A stretch of DNA of 64,000 nucleotides from contig CAVPEB010000075.1 in NCBI GenBank assembly GCA_963702765.1, positions 1 through 64,000 on the forward strand. Direction: 5' to 3'. Positions 54,206 through 63,230 of the stretch are shown piece after piece. Source of the stretch: DATMNR01 sp963702765 (GTDB lineage: Bacteria; Chloroflexota; Ktedonobacteria; Ktedonobacterales; Ktedonobacteraceae). Every line of letters begins with the position of its first letter. Positions within the stretch are counted from its first letter, which is position 1. Below the pieces are notes generated by a model that was given only the letters and a program-made list of their open reading frames with translations, was not told the origin of the DNA and did no database searches. Both the position numbers and the translations under genes were made by a program.

Positions 54206-56098
54206 TTATAAAGCAGCTTCGAGAACTGGCTCGATATTTGCCATGATTTCAAGACATTCAACAGGGTCAGTATCACGAGTCACGACCAGAACTTGAAATA
54301 TATCGTTACTACTACCAACAAGACGGAACAGAATAAAATGTGTAAGGCTTGTAATGATGGTGTCTTCATAATGACCTAAGGAGCCTGCTTCCAACGCACC
54401 AAGCATACCTTTCATGCTCTTGCTAAAATCTTGACAGATCTGAGAAATATCTTGATCATTCACAGCCACCTGGGCAATAGGTTGTCCATCAATGTTCACT
54501 ATAGCGGTAGCAATGAAGCCCGGAATAGAAAAACCTAGAGTCTGCAAAGCCGTAGTGAGAGATGCATAATTACGCTTTTGATTGCTCCGTGATTGGGTAT
54601 CTGAGGTTGATTCATGAAATTTCGAAGATGTAGACGGCAAAGCGCCATTTATAGATGCCCCATCTACTGGCAAGTTATCCGTAGTTAGTGTAAGATTCGC
54701 AACATTCGTTGGCAGAGCATTACTCTTTTGCTGAGATGAAGGAGTAGAGAAGTCATCAGTCCTTCTTGTAGAAGTCAAGCTCTGTAATTGACTAACATCG
54801 GGCTTCTCCACTAACTGCCATTCCGAAGAGCTTTGGCGATACGAAGACACGTTTGAGTTTTGTTCCGCTTTTGTTTGCTCTACAATTTTTTGAGGAGTTT
54901 TTTTTGTTTGTTTCTCCGATGGGTGTGCTTTTCCACTTGGCATGACAGGAATTTTATGAGAACCACTAAGCGAAGAAGGGCGTAAAGCAGGCATCTCGAA
55001 TTGGGTCGGTTGATCAATTAACCAGGACGGAAGATCGGTACGTTGACCCGCAGATGTCTTATGCGCTTTTGCGGGAATAACATTTGGTTCGACTGAATTG
55101 GTATCCCTGGTAATCTGCTGTTCGCTTTTTGTTGCTGGATTCATAGAAAGTGGAGAACTGTCGATTTCAGGCCGTACTGTCTCCATTTTATGCGAAGGCC
55201 CTTGCACGGGTGATTCTTGCCACCATTCTATTGCATCGTTTGACACTACTGGAACAGGTATGGGTGTTTCGAGAGAGCTACTTGAACTTTGTCTGAAGTC
55301 ATCGCTCAGTATTGGCTCTACAAATAAGAAAGGAGCATCTTCATCATCTTGCGATTGCATCGCTTGAGATACAGCTTCTGGTGAAAGTACAGCATGTTCC
55401 CCCGTAAGTTGCTGGAATTCAGCGTACTTTGAACGGTACTGAAGAGCCTGAAAAATAAGGCGCGAAAGCGGTTGTGCGACATTTGGCCTGATTTGAGCAG
55501 TCCAGGGTTGATGACTGATAGTTCCATTTTTATGCGCAGCGAGAGCGAAAAAAGCCTCTTCTCCACGTAAGATACCGTACTCTGCCCAGACTAACTCTCC
55601 TGCCTGGAAACCCAGGAGGCCCTGTTCTTCCAATCCTGTATTCACCACCATAGCTATGGTTTTGTGGCTCATATTAACGATTTGAATGACATCCAACAAA
55701 TCGAACGAATCCAAACTGGCAGAAAAGCCTGTTTGCTGCAACAATCGCCGCAATTCCTCTTTCAATGCATGGAGATCAAGCGGCTTTTCCAGGTAGCTAA
55801 CAACACCATTTTCAAGCGCCTGAGTGCGTGTGACAGAAGAGCCAGGCATGCCTATCATTATCATCCTGGTGCTTGGGCGATATGTGCGCATCCATTGAAG
55901 TAGCTCAAAGCCGTCTGAATCAGGCATTTTTTGATCACTTATAACAATGTCATATTCTTCAGCCCACAGTAAATGCACCGCTTCAGTTGCACTGGACGCG
56001 CCTTTCACAAAATAACCATCGATCTGAAGGGACTGTACAACGTTACGGCTGAGATATTCTTCATCGAGTACTATCAGAATATGCCATTGTTTAGACAT
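54206..56098 (-). CDS. Response regulator with DUF4388 and Roadblock/LC7-like C-terminal domain
   Basis: About 630 residues starting at ATG 56098; the open frame runs on upstream but there overlaps rpiA. Residues 1-120 form a CheY-like receiver with D12/E13 acidic residues, phospho-acceptor D55 in VISDQKMP and the Lys of YLEKPLD. Residues about 130-235 match DUF4388 (SASLDSFDLLDVIQIVNMSHKT ... GELVWAEYG). A long Ser/Thr/Pro/Gln-rich linker leads to a final domain (FIATAIVNIDGQPIAQVAVND) of the Roadblock/LC7 fold seen in small-GTPase regulators. No DNA-binding domain and no histidine kinase is adjacent, so signalling is by protein contact. Confidence 0.82.
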   Translation of the reverse strand: MSKQWHILIVLDEEYLSRNVVQSLQIDGYFVKGASSATEAVHLLWAEEYDIVISDQKMPDSDGFELLQWMRTYRPSTRMIMIGMPGSSVTRTQALENGVVSYLEKPLDLHALKEELRRLLQQTGFSASLDSFDLLDVIQIVNMSHKTIAMVVNTGLEEQGLLGFQAGELVWAEYGILRGEEAFFALAAHKNGTISHQPWTAQIRPNVAQPLSRLIFQALQYRSKYAEFQQLTGEHAVLSPEAVSQAMQSQDDEDAPFLFVEPILSDDFRQSSSSSLETPIPVPVVSNDAIEWWQESPVQGPSHKMETVRPEIDSSPLSMNPATKSEQQITRDTNSVEPNVIPAKAHKTSAGQRTDLPSWLIDQPTQFEMPALRPSSLSGSHKIPVMPSGKAHPSEKQTKKTPQKIVEQTKAEQNSNVSSYRQSSSEWQLVEKPDVSQLQSLTSTRRTDDFSTPSSQQKSNALPTNVANLTLTTDNLPVDGASINGALPSTSSKFHESTSDTQSRSNQKRNYASLTTALQTLGFSIPGFIATAIVNIDGQPIAQVAVNDQDISQICQDFSKSMKGMLGALEAGSLGHYEDTIITSLTHFILFRLVGSSNDIFQVLVVTRDTDPVECLEIMANIEPVLEAAL

Positions 56099-56287
56099 AA
56101 TTACTACCACCAAATAAAATATGGTACAGGATTTTTTGTTACCAGGAGAGTTTATCACGACGGACTCTGGATGACAAGTAGAAACAATGATACCCGTAGA
56201 TGCGATAAAATAGAAAAGTATCACATATGAGTAACAGAATTTGATTTGAAAACTGATACGAAACTGGCATGTTCTAGGAGATGCGAT

Positions 56288-56977
56288 ATGGAATACAACG
56301 ACCAGCAAGTTAAGTGGAAGCGCCTGGTAGGAGAAGCGGCTGTAACCCTCATAGAAGAAGGAATGGTCATCGGTCTTGGAAGCGGTACAACTGCGACTCA
56401 AATGATTTATGCTCTGGGACGTCGCATACAGGAAGGATTGAGAATTATAGGTGCTGTACCAACTTCGCATGCAAGCGAAGACCTTGCTCGCAAACTCGGT
56501 ATTCCCATTACAGATCTGGATACACACCCGGTACTTGACCTCGACATAGATGGCGCTGATGAAATCGATCAACAATTGCGACTGATTAAAGGTGGCGGAG
56601 GCGCACTCCTGCGTGAGAAAATCGTCGCATCTTCTGCGCGGCGTTTCGTTGTTATAGCAGATGCTACGAAGCAGGTATCACAGTTGGGCCAGCATTTCCC
56701 TTTGCCAGTAGAAGTAGTGCCTTTTGCTGCAAAACCTGTAACAAATCGTATAGAGGATCTCGGTGCAACTGTGCAATTGCGGCATTCGGGAGGCAATGTA
56801 TTTCTCACAGAGAATTGTAATATCATTTTAGACTGTTCCTTTGCGAATGGTATAGCCGATCCGAATGAGTTAGACACCCGCCTTCATAGTTTTGTTGGTG
56901 TTGTTGAAACAGGTTTATTTTTGCACATGGCAGAAAGAGCTATAATTGGCGGTCCAGAGGGTATAACAGTCTTATAA
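56288..56977 (+). CDS. rpiA: Ribose-5-phosphate isomerase A
   Basis: Interconverts ribose 5-phosphate and ribulose 5-phosphate in the pentose phosphate pathway. VIGLGSGTTATQM binds the phosphate, then DLDIDGADEID and IKGGGGALLREKI (active-site region) follow, and VETGLFL near the C-terminus. At 229 residues it is full-length. ATG 56288 with AGGAG 8 nt upstream. Confidence 0.95.
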   Translation: MEYNDQQVKWKRLVGEAAVTLIEEGMVIGLGSGTTATQMIYALGRRIQEGLRIIGAVPTSHASEDLARKLGIPITDLDTHPVLDLDIDGADEIDQQLRLIKGGGGALLREKIVASSARRFVVIADATKQVSQLGQHFPLPVEVVPFAAKPVTNRIEDLGATVQLRHSGGNVFLTENCNIILDCSFANGIADPNELDTRLHSFVGVVETGLFLHMAERAIIGGPEGITVL

Positions 56978-57017
56978 TGAATCTGTCTTGCTTATACAAA
57001 CAGGCGCAATTTTTTAA

Positions 57018-57046
57018 TTGCAGACTGTATACACCAATGGTATACT
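57018..57046 (+). promoter_or_regulatory. Sigma70-like promoter for panCB overlapped by GTATAC repeat
   Basis: TTGCAG (57018-57023), 17 bp, then TATACT (57041-57046), about 75 bp before panC. GTATAC occurs at 57027-57032 and 57040-57045, making a 7-nt-spaced palindromic pair over the -10, a possible operator. GCAATT-TTTT-AATTGC just upstream (57006-57021) may end rpiA. Confidence 0.5.
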
Positions 57047-57120
57047 TTGGAAAGTAGAAAGGGGCGTCTTGCAACCCCTGTTGCCTTACGAGACCAGGTC
57101 CATGCAGGAGCAGAAGAAGG

Positions 57121-58005
57121 ATGCGAGTAATCACCACAATCCGGGAGATGGTGGCTGAGCGCTCGAATTGCGCTAGCTTTCAAAAAGTTGGATTAGTTCC
57201 TACTATGGGCTTTCTTCACGAGGGGCATCTTTCCCTCGTACGCCAGGCGCGAGAAGAAAACAATATTCTTACCGCCAGTATATTTGTTAATCCTACTCAA
57301 TTTGGCCCTCACGAGGACCTGGCCAGTTATCCACGAGACCTACCGCGTGATTTGAGTCTACTGGAGAATCTCGGCGTAGATATTGTGTTCGTGCCTACTG
57401 TCGATGAAATATACCCTCCTGGTTTTGTGACGTATGTTGATCCTACAGGAGCGATTGTCAACGAAGCTGAGGGAGCAACTCGCCATGGACACTTTCGTGG
57501 TGTGGCAACTGTGGTACTAAAACTATTTCAGATAATGCAACCCAATAATGCATATTTCGGTCAGAAGGATGCGCAACAAGCCGCAATAATCTCGCATATG
57601 ATCTCTGATTTCAATCTTCCCGTGAAGCTACATATTTTATCGACAATACGTGAAGCTGATGGACTCGCAATGAGCAGCAGGAATGCTTATCTTAACAAGC
57701 AAGAACGCACAGCTGCAACTGTGCTTTACAAGGCTTTGCAAGCCGGTCGTTTACAATTCGAAGCCCACTTATCTGCTGATGTTTCATTGGCAGTAAGAGC
57801 AATGATCGATATTGTTGAGATCGAGTCACTCGCACATCTTGATTATGCAGAGGTTCGAGATCCTGATAGTTTTGTGCCATTAAAAGCACTCCATGCACCC
57901 GCGTTATTGCTCATAGCAGCGAAGGTTGGTCCAGCCCGTTTGATCGATAATTTTCTATTACACGCAGATGGTAGTTGGGACATTGGCATTCTTACTAATG
58001 TATAG
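57121..58005 (+). CDS. panC: Pantothenate synthetase
   Basis: Joins pantoate and beta-alanine using ATP in the last step of vitamin B5 synthesis. VGLVPTMGFLHEGHLSLV is the nucleotidyltransferase PTMGxLHxGH motif; NPTQFGPHEDLASYPRD, GVATVVLKLFQIMQPN and LAMSSRNAYL are all in family order. 294 residues. ATG 57121 after an AGAAGG site. Operon with panB, 29 bp downstream. Confidence 0.96.
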   Translation: MRVITTIREMVAERSNCASFQKVGLVPTMGFLHEGHLSLVRQAREENNILTASIFVNPTQFGPHEDLASYPRDLPRDLSLLENLGVDIVFVPTVDEIYPPGFVTYVDPTGAIVNEAEGATRHGHFRGVATVVLKLFQIMQPNNAYFGQKDAQQAAIISHMISDFNLPVKLHILSTIREADGLAMSSRNAYLNKQERTAATVLYKALQAGRLQFEAHLSADVSLAVRAMIDIVEIESLAHLDYAEVRDPDSFVPLKALHAPALLLIAAKVGPARLIDNFLLHADGSWDIGILTNV

Positions 58006-58034
58006 TTTGCGAATAAGGTGAAAGGAACGATTTT

Positions 58035-58886
58035 ATGCGGGATAAAGTCACTGTACCTGCGATACTCGCTCGCAAAGGCGGTCCGAAACTCAAGGTAGTC
58101 ACAGCCTATGATACCCCGTCAGCACAGATTGCTGATCAAGCAGGAGCAGATATTATTCTTGTGGGTGATACACTTGCTCATGTGGTATTGGGTTTCGAAG
58201 ATACACTTCCTGCTACAATAGACATTATGGTGCATCATACTGCTGCGGTAGCCCGTGCAAAACCGGCTGCTCTAGTGTTGGGTGATTTACCATGGCTGAG
58301 TTTTCATATCTCAGTAGAAGAAACTGTCCGCAATGCGGGACGTTTAATGCGCGAAGGACGAGCCGAAGCAGTGAAATTGGAGGGGGGCAGGAAACGATTG
58401 CCCATGGTTGAAGCGCTCCTTTCCGCCGAGATACCAGTTATGGGACATCTTGGGCTTACTCCACAATCAATACATGCTATGGGTGGCTATAGGGTACAGG
58501 GTAGGGGAGTCGAGGCAGCCAGAGAATTAGTAGAAGATGCTCGTGCTCTAGCAGCAGCCGGTGTCTTCGCAATCGTATTGGAGGGTGTGCCCGATATAGT
58601 AGCCCAGATTGTTACCCAGGAAGTGCCGGTACCTACTATAGGTATCGGTGCAGGACCATCCTGTGATGGTCAAGTGCTTGTGTACCACGATGTTTTGGGA
58701 TTGCATCATGGCCGACTGCCTAAGTTCGTCCGACAATATACACACCTCGCTGATATAGCTACCGAGGCCCTCGAACATTTTTTTGCCGACATCGAATCTG
58801 GAACATTCCCAGCCGATAACGAGAGTTATCATATGGATGAAGCATCAGCAAAAGCATTTCACGCACTGATGAGAAAAGAGGAATAG
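58035..58886 (+). CDS. panB: 3-methyl-2-oxobutanoate hydroxymethyltransferase
   Basis: Makes ketopantoate from alpha-ketoisovalerate and methylene-THF. VTAYDTPSAQIADQAGADIILVGD carries the metal- and substrate-binding Asp residues; PVMGHLGLTPQS and IPTIGIGAGPSCDGQVLV-type segments are conserved. 283 residues, the normal length. It follows panC. panD/panE are not in the window. Confidence 0.96.
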   Translation: MRDKVTVPAILARKGGPKLKVVTAYDTPSAQIADQAGADIILVGDTLAHVVLGFEDTLPATIDIMVHHTAAVARAKPAALVLGDLPWLSFHISVEETVRNAGRLMREGRAEAVKLEGGRKRLPMVEALLSAEIPVMGHLGLTPQSIHAMGGYRVQGRGVEAARELVEDARALAAAGVFAIVLEGVPDIVAQIVTQEVPVPTIGIGAGPSCDGQVLVYHDVLGLHHGRLPKFVRQYTHLADIATEALEHFFADIESGTFPADNESYHMDEASAKAFHALMRKEE

Positions 58887-59075
58887 GGCTTTGCATTGCA
58901 CCAAAGAGCGAGAAGCAGGCCCTTAAAATAAACTCTCTCAAGCTACTCGCGCTTCAGCGCCACATATCTCATACCAATAGGTAAAGTAGCTATGTAGAAC
59001 TGAAGAATAGGACTCGCTTGAGATGAAATGGAATGAGGAGCAACAAGGAGAAAACTGTATTCTGGAGAAGTCAAG

Positions 59076-60089
59076 CTAAGAGCGACTTGATTCTCTTACG
59101 ATCAGCTCGGGCTGATATACAATGTGCTTGTGCTGATGAGAAGTTGGATTATGTGCCTCGTCAATCAACAACTCTGCGGCTGCACATCCGAGTTCATATT
59201 TTGGTTGTCGAATCGATGTAAGTGGTGTTGAAAGAACACTCGCAAATTCGACATCGTCATAGCCAACCAGAGCAAAATCTTTGGGAATGGACATCCCATG
59301 CTTAATCAGACCGCGCATCACTCCGAGCGCAAGAAGATCATTCGCACAAAAAACAGCAGTGGGCCTTGTTCTAGCACGTAATAACTTCTCCAAACTCTCC
59401 TCACCTTCTCTGGCATTTTGAGCAGAAGTGGTGATATCAACAATTACCTGGTCAGGATCAAGGCCAGCAGTTCTCACTGCTCGTAGCACCCCCCTTCGCC
59501 TATCTGCACACTGGCGAATGCTGAGCGGACCATGTACAAAGCCAATGCGCTCATGGCCTTGATCGAGCAGATGAGTGGTGGCTAGTTCGCCACCTCTCAC
59601 ATCATCGACAGCAACCGAGCAGAGGTCCTTTATTTTACTTGGACGGTCTAGTAGAACTACGGCAATTCCACGTTTTCGAAGCCTCTGAAGATAACCTGCA
59701 TCGCTTTGAACCGGGGTAATCAGTACTCCTCGAGCACGTTGTTCCTCAAGAACCTGAAGATAGTGACTTTCCTTTTCTACGGAATCGTCAGAGTTACAAA
59801 GGATAACGACATAGCCAGCTTCGTTTGCCGCATCCTCGACACCACGCGCAACCTCTGTGAAGAAAGGATTGGCAACATCAAGCATAACCAGGCCAATATA
59901 CTGGCTATTGCCAGCACGTAGCTGGCGAGCCGACCCATTACGTACAAAGCCGATTTCCTCGATAGCTAGCTGTACACGTAGCCTCGTCTCTTTAGCAACT
60001 ATTTCAGGTCTATTGAGCACGTTAGATACTGTTCCGAGCGAAACACCTGCACGTTTCGCCACTTCACGGATACTTGACATTGAACTCAT
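59076..60089 (-). CDS. LacI family transcriptional repressor
   Basis: A 337-residue LacI/GalR regulator. The N-terminal HTH and hinge are clear: SIREVAKRAGVSLGTVSNVLN, then RVQLAIEEIGFVRNGSARQLR. A periplasmic-binding-like sugar domain follows with IGLVMLDVANPFFTEVARGVE and LLALGVMRGLIKHGM. ATG 60089 is preferred, with GGGGGAGAG just before it. It is divergent from the sugar ABC operon and very likely represses it through the palindrome at 60453-60470. Confidence 0.93.
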   Translation of the reverse strand: MSSMSSIREVAKRAGVSLGTVSNVLNRPEIVAKETRLRVQLAIEEIGFVRNGSARQLRAGNSQYIGLVMLDVANPFFTEVARGVEDAANEAGYVVILCNSDDSVEKESHYLQVLEEQRARGVLITPVQSDAGYLQRLRKRGIAVVLLDRPSKIKDLCSVAVDDVRGGELATTHLLDQGHERIGFVHGPLSIRQCADRRRGVLRAVRTAGLDPDQVIVDITTSAQNAREGEESLEKLLRARTRPTAVFCANDLLALGVMRGLIKHGMSIPKDFALVGYDDVEFASVLSTPLTSIRQPKYELGCAAAELLIDEAHNPTSHQHKHIVYQPELIVRESSRS

Positions 60090-60107
60090 TCTCGAACTCT
60101 CCCCCAC

Positions 60108-60416
60108 TGTTCGAAATGTATGATACCAATTCAGCCGATGAGGGATCCCTCTCGTCCAGATTGTGTCGTTTCACTTGAGCAGATTATATCACCACGCCGC
60201 CTATATTAAGTATGTCACAAATGGACGAACAGGCAGATCAACCAAATTGGGATTTTTTCTTTCTAAGATCAATCGCATCGTAACTCAGGAACTGTTGCAG
60301 AAGTCGAATAAAATTTAGTAGCTTCCAATGGCCTGAAATATGGATCAGCTCTGCAAGTTGTATGTAAAATTACCATACAGTAGATGCGATTGTTATGAAT
60401 TTCACTTGCAAACCTC
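60108..60416. other. Divergent intergenic stretch upstream of the ABC promoter
   Basis: About 310 bp of AT-rich DNA. Apart from the promoter/operator that follows I see no gene, hairpin or second operator. A minus-strand frame at 60269-60487 runs over the operator and is not supported. Confidence 0.5.
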
Positions 60417-60445
60417 TTGACAACACCGCAATGAAAATATATAAT
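60417..60445 (+). promoter_or_regulatory. Consensus sigma70 promoter of the sugar ABC operon
   Basis: Perfect TTGACA (60417-60422), exactly 17 bp, perfect TATAAT (60440-60445). The start of transcription would fall near 60452, at the edge of the LacI operator. Confidence 0.85.
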
Positions 60446-60452
60446 TGCTTTT

Positions 60453-60470
60453 AATTGAAACGTTTCAATT
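60453..60470. promoter_or_regulatory. LacI-family operator
   Basis: AATTGAAACGTTTCAATT is an 18-bp perfect palindrome with the central CG and GAAACGTTTC core typical of LacI/GalR operators. It starts 8 bp after the -10 and covers the expected start site, so bound repressor would block initiation. It lies between the divergent lacI-type gene and the ABC genes. Confidence 0.85.
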
Positions 60471-60673
60471 CTCCCATGGTCACTCACATTTCGTATCTAT
60501 TACAAACGTACGAACAAGTCTCTCAATTGCTGTCAACGTATTTCGCAACTCATCTCTAACAACACTGTAGCAATAAACACTGCTTGCTTAGAGTTGAAGC
60601 ATTTTATCTCATTGGTCATTATACTCCACAGGGATTTAGTCTTTTAAGTACATCCATGAGGAGAAATAAGAGC

Positions 60674-62176
60674 GTGACGAAACTTCGTGACCCCATCGTT
60701 GAACTCAATGGTATTGCCAAACAATTTGGCGGTGTACAGGCCCTGAGGGGAGTAGACTTTAGTCTCTTCCCTGGCGAAGTGCATGCATTGGTTGGCGAGA
60801 ATGGCGCAGGCAAAAGCACGCTGGTGAAAATCCTGGCTGGTATCCACAGACCGGACGCAGGGATAGTGAAAGTGGGTGGCGAAGTGGTGGAACTACGCTC
60901 GCCCACACAAGCCCAGAATCTTGGCATCGCTGTTGTTCAGCAAGAACCGATGATGTTCCCCGATCTTGATGTTGCCGAGAATGTCTTCATGGGTCGTCAT
61001 CCTCGTGATCGTTTCGGGCGCGTTGATTGGAAGCGCATGTATCGCGAGGTCGATCAACTGCTCGCATCCCTGGATGTCTCGCTCAGTTCCCATGCACCGG
61101 TACAAGGACTCTCCGTTGCTGAACAACAATTAGTAGAGATCGCCAAGGCTCTCTCACTGCAGGCACGTGTTCTTGTATTGGATGAACCAACTGCGGCCCT
61201 TTCGGCACATGAGGTCGAAGAATTATTTGCCATTGTGAAGCAACTGCGCGAACGCGGTGTGGCTATACTCTTCGTCAGCCACCGCCTGGAAGAAGTTTTC
61301 ATTATCGCCGATCGCCTGACTGTTTTCCGCGATGGAGCACATATCATTACCGCCCCAGTTAGCGAGATGACTACCGAAGAGATCATCAAGTATATGGTCG
61401 GGCGCGAACTCTCCAACCTTTTTCCCAAAGACGCGACTGAGATCGGGGAGGTAATGCTGGAGGTACGTCAACTCACACGGACTGGAGTTTTTAGCGATGT
61501 GACCTTCCAGCTTCACAAGGGCGAGATCCTTGGTCTCGCAGGCCTGGTTGGGGCTGGACGCACTGAAGTAGCACAGGTACTCTTCGGCATTGAACAGGCA
61601 GAGAGCGGAGAGATCAGGCTCAAAGGCAAGAGGGTGCGTATCCGCTCGCCCCAGCAGGCAATGGAGTACGGCATTGCCTATGTTCCTGAGGATCGCCACT
61701 TGCACGGCTTGATCATGAACTTCTCTATTGCTGCCAACCTCACCCTGGCTACCCTGCATCAGGTTTCACGCTTTGGACTGGTAGATCCGCGCAGGGAACA
61801 GAAAATCGCAGATGAGTATTCCACGCAACTGAGTGTCCGTTCTGAGGGCGTGGAGCAATTAGTCAATGCCCTTTCTGGCGGGAATCAGCAGAAAGTGGTC
61901 CTGGGTAAATGGCTGGCGACCAACCCTTCGGTGCTGATTCTGGATGAGCCAACGCGAGGTATCGATGTTGGGGCCAAGGCTGAAGTTCACCGTATTATTT
62001 CAGACCTCGCTGCCAGGGGCCTTGCGATTATTTTGATCTCCAGCGAACTCCCAGAGGTGCTCGCCATGGCCGACCGGGTTATTGTTCTACACGAAGGACG
62101 TGTTACTGGTACATTCACACGCTCGGAGGCAACTCAGGAGCGGGTAATGTTCGCAGCCACAGGACAGGATAGGTGA
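60674..62176 (+). CDS. Sugar ABC transporter ATP-binding protein (RbsA/MglA-type, two NBDs)
   Basis: About 500 residues with two ABC domains, as in carbohydrate (CUT2) importers. The first has Walker A GENGAGKST, signature LSVAEQQ and Walker B LVLDEPTAAL. The second has GLVGAGRTEV in place of Walker A (usual for the degenerate site), LSGGNQQKVVLGKWL and LILDEPTRGID. GTG 60674 is chosen as start because GAGGAGA lies 9 nt upstream; ATG 60656 is possible. First gene of the operon. Confidence 0.93.
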   Translation: MTKLRDPIVELNGIAKQFGGVQALRGVDFSLFPGEVHALVGENGAGKSTLVKILAGIHRPDAGIVKVGGEVVELRSPTQAQNLGIAVVQQEPMMFPDLDVAENVFMGRHPRDRFGRVDWKRMYREVDQLLASLDVSLSSHAPVQGLSVAEQQLVEIAKALSLQARVLVLDEPTAALSAHEVEELFAIVKQLRERGVAILFVSHRLEEVFIIADRLTVFRDGAHIITAPVSEMTTEEIIKYMVGRELSNLFPKDATEIGEVMLEVRQLTRTGVFSDVTFQLHKGEILGLAGLVGAGRTEVAQVLFGIEQAESGEIRLKGKRVRIRSPQQAMEYGIAYVPEDRHLHGLIMNFSIAANLTLATLHQVSRFGLVDPRREQKIADEYSTQLSVRSEGVEQLVNALSGGNQQKVVLGKWLATNPSVLILDEPTRGIDVGAKAEVHRIISDLAARGLAIILISSELPEVLAMADRVIVLHEGRVTGTFTRSEATQERVMFAATGQDR

Positions 62177-62180
62177 TGGC

Positions 62181-63230
62181 ATGACCACTACAAGTCAAGA
62201 CGTGGAGCGCACCAGGCAGGGCGGCCAAGTAAGCCAGGCGCGCCTGTTTCGACTGGTCAACAGGGTGCGTGAACTAGGTCTTCTGGTTGTCTTGCTTCTC
62301 ATTATTCTCTTTGTCGGGATCCAGGCTCCGCGCTTTCTGAGCATCGACAATTTTGAGCAAATTTTGCTCTCCATCGCCATTCTTGTGATCGTCGCTGTGG
62401 GAGAAACACTGGTGGTGTTAACGCGCAACGTGGATCTGTCAGTGGGGTCAATGGTAGGCGTTACTGCCTTTGTCACGGCCTATTTCTTTAAGCAGTTACC
62501 TGGCGTCAATCTGCTACTGGGCATTCTACTGGGTTGTGCTCTGGGGTTGGTACTTGGAATGATCAATGGGCTGGTCGTCTCATTCGGGCGCGTTCCAGCA
62601 ATTGTAGCAACTCTGGGTACCCTCTATGCTTATCGTGGACTGGTTTTTGTTTTCGCTGCCAATACTACCACTCAGGTCAATGCCTCCGATGTGCCCAGCA
62701 GTTACCTTGCTCTGGCAACGACCCAGATCTTTGGAATTCCAGCCTTGATTCTCATCGCTGCGGTCATCGCAATCATCGTCGGTTATTATCTGCATGCCTC
62801 ACCTACAGGACGTCAATTATATGCAATAGGGAGCAATCCCGAAGCGGCTAGCATGATTGGTATTCGCCGGGATTGGCTTGTTTTCGCAACTTTCGCCGCT
62901 TCCGGGTTACTCTGTGGAGTAGCAGGAGTACTCTGGGGTGCGCGCTTTGCCACTGTAGACGCGACAGACGCGACAGGTCTGGAATTGCAAGTCATCGCTG
63001 CAGTTGTAGTAGGCGGTGTAAATATATTCGGTGGCTCGGGCACTATCCTGGGTGCGGTGTTGGGTGCAATCGTACTGGGAACGTTGCAAAATGCGTTAAA
63101 CATCCTAAACATTTCCCAGTTCTGGTTGCAGGCAATCTATGGCGCGGCTATCCTCGTTGCTGTGATACTTGATGCCTTTATCACCCGCTGGTTACAACGA
63201 ACTATCCTCACCAGGAGGAAGAAAGCATGA
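62181..63230 (+). CDS. Sugar ABC transporter permease (RbsC-like), first of two
   Basis: A 349-residue integral membrane permease of the CUT2 type with about ten helices. IDNFEQILLSIAILVIVAVGE, NVDLSVGSMVGV and GRQLYAIGSNPEAASMIGI are the family's marks, with VVVGGVNIFGGSGTILGAVLG as the EAA-like cytoplasmic loop region. It starts 4 bp after the ATPase gene stop and its stop overlaps the next ATG by 4 bp. Two different permeases suggest a heterodimer, as in rhamnose or autoinducer-2 importers. Confidence 0.93.
   Translation: MTTTSQDVERTRQGGQVSQARLFRLVNRVRELGLLVVLLLIILFVGIQAPRFLSIDNFEQILLSIAILVIVAVGETLVVLTRNVDLSVGSMVGVTAFVTAYFFKQLPGVNLLLGILLGCALGLVLGMINGLVVSFGRVPAIVATLGTLYAYRGLVFVFAANTTTQVNASDVPSSYLALATTQIFGIPALILIAAVIAIIVGYYLHASPTGRQLYAIGSNPEAASMIGIRRDWLVFATFAASGLLCGVAGVLWGARFATVDATDATGLELQVIAAVVVGGVNIFGGSGTILGAVLGAIVLGTLQNALNILNISQFWLQAIYGAAILVAVILDAFITRWLQRTILTRRKKA

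Noticed and set aside
56099..56575. N-terminal extension of the response regulator frame
   Set aside because: Overlaps rpiA on the other strand, and the receiver domain starts naturally at ATG 56098.
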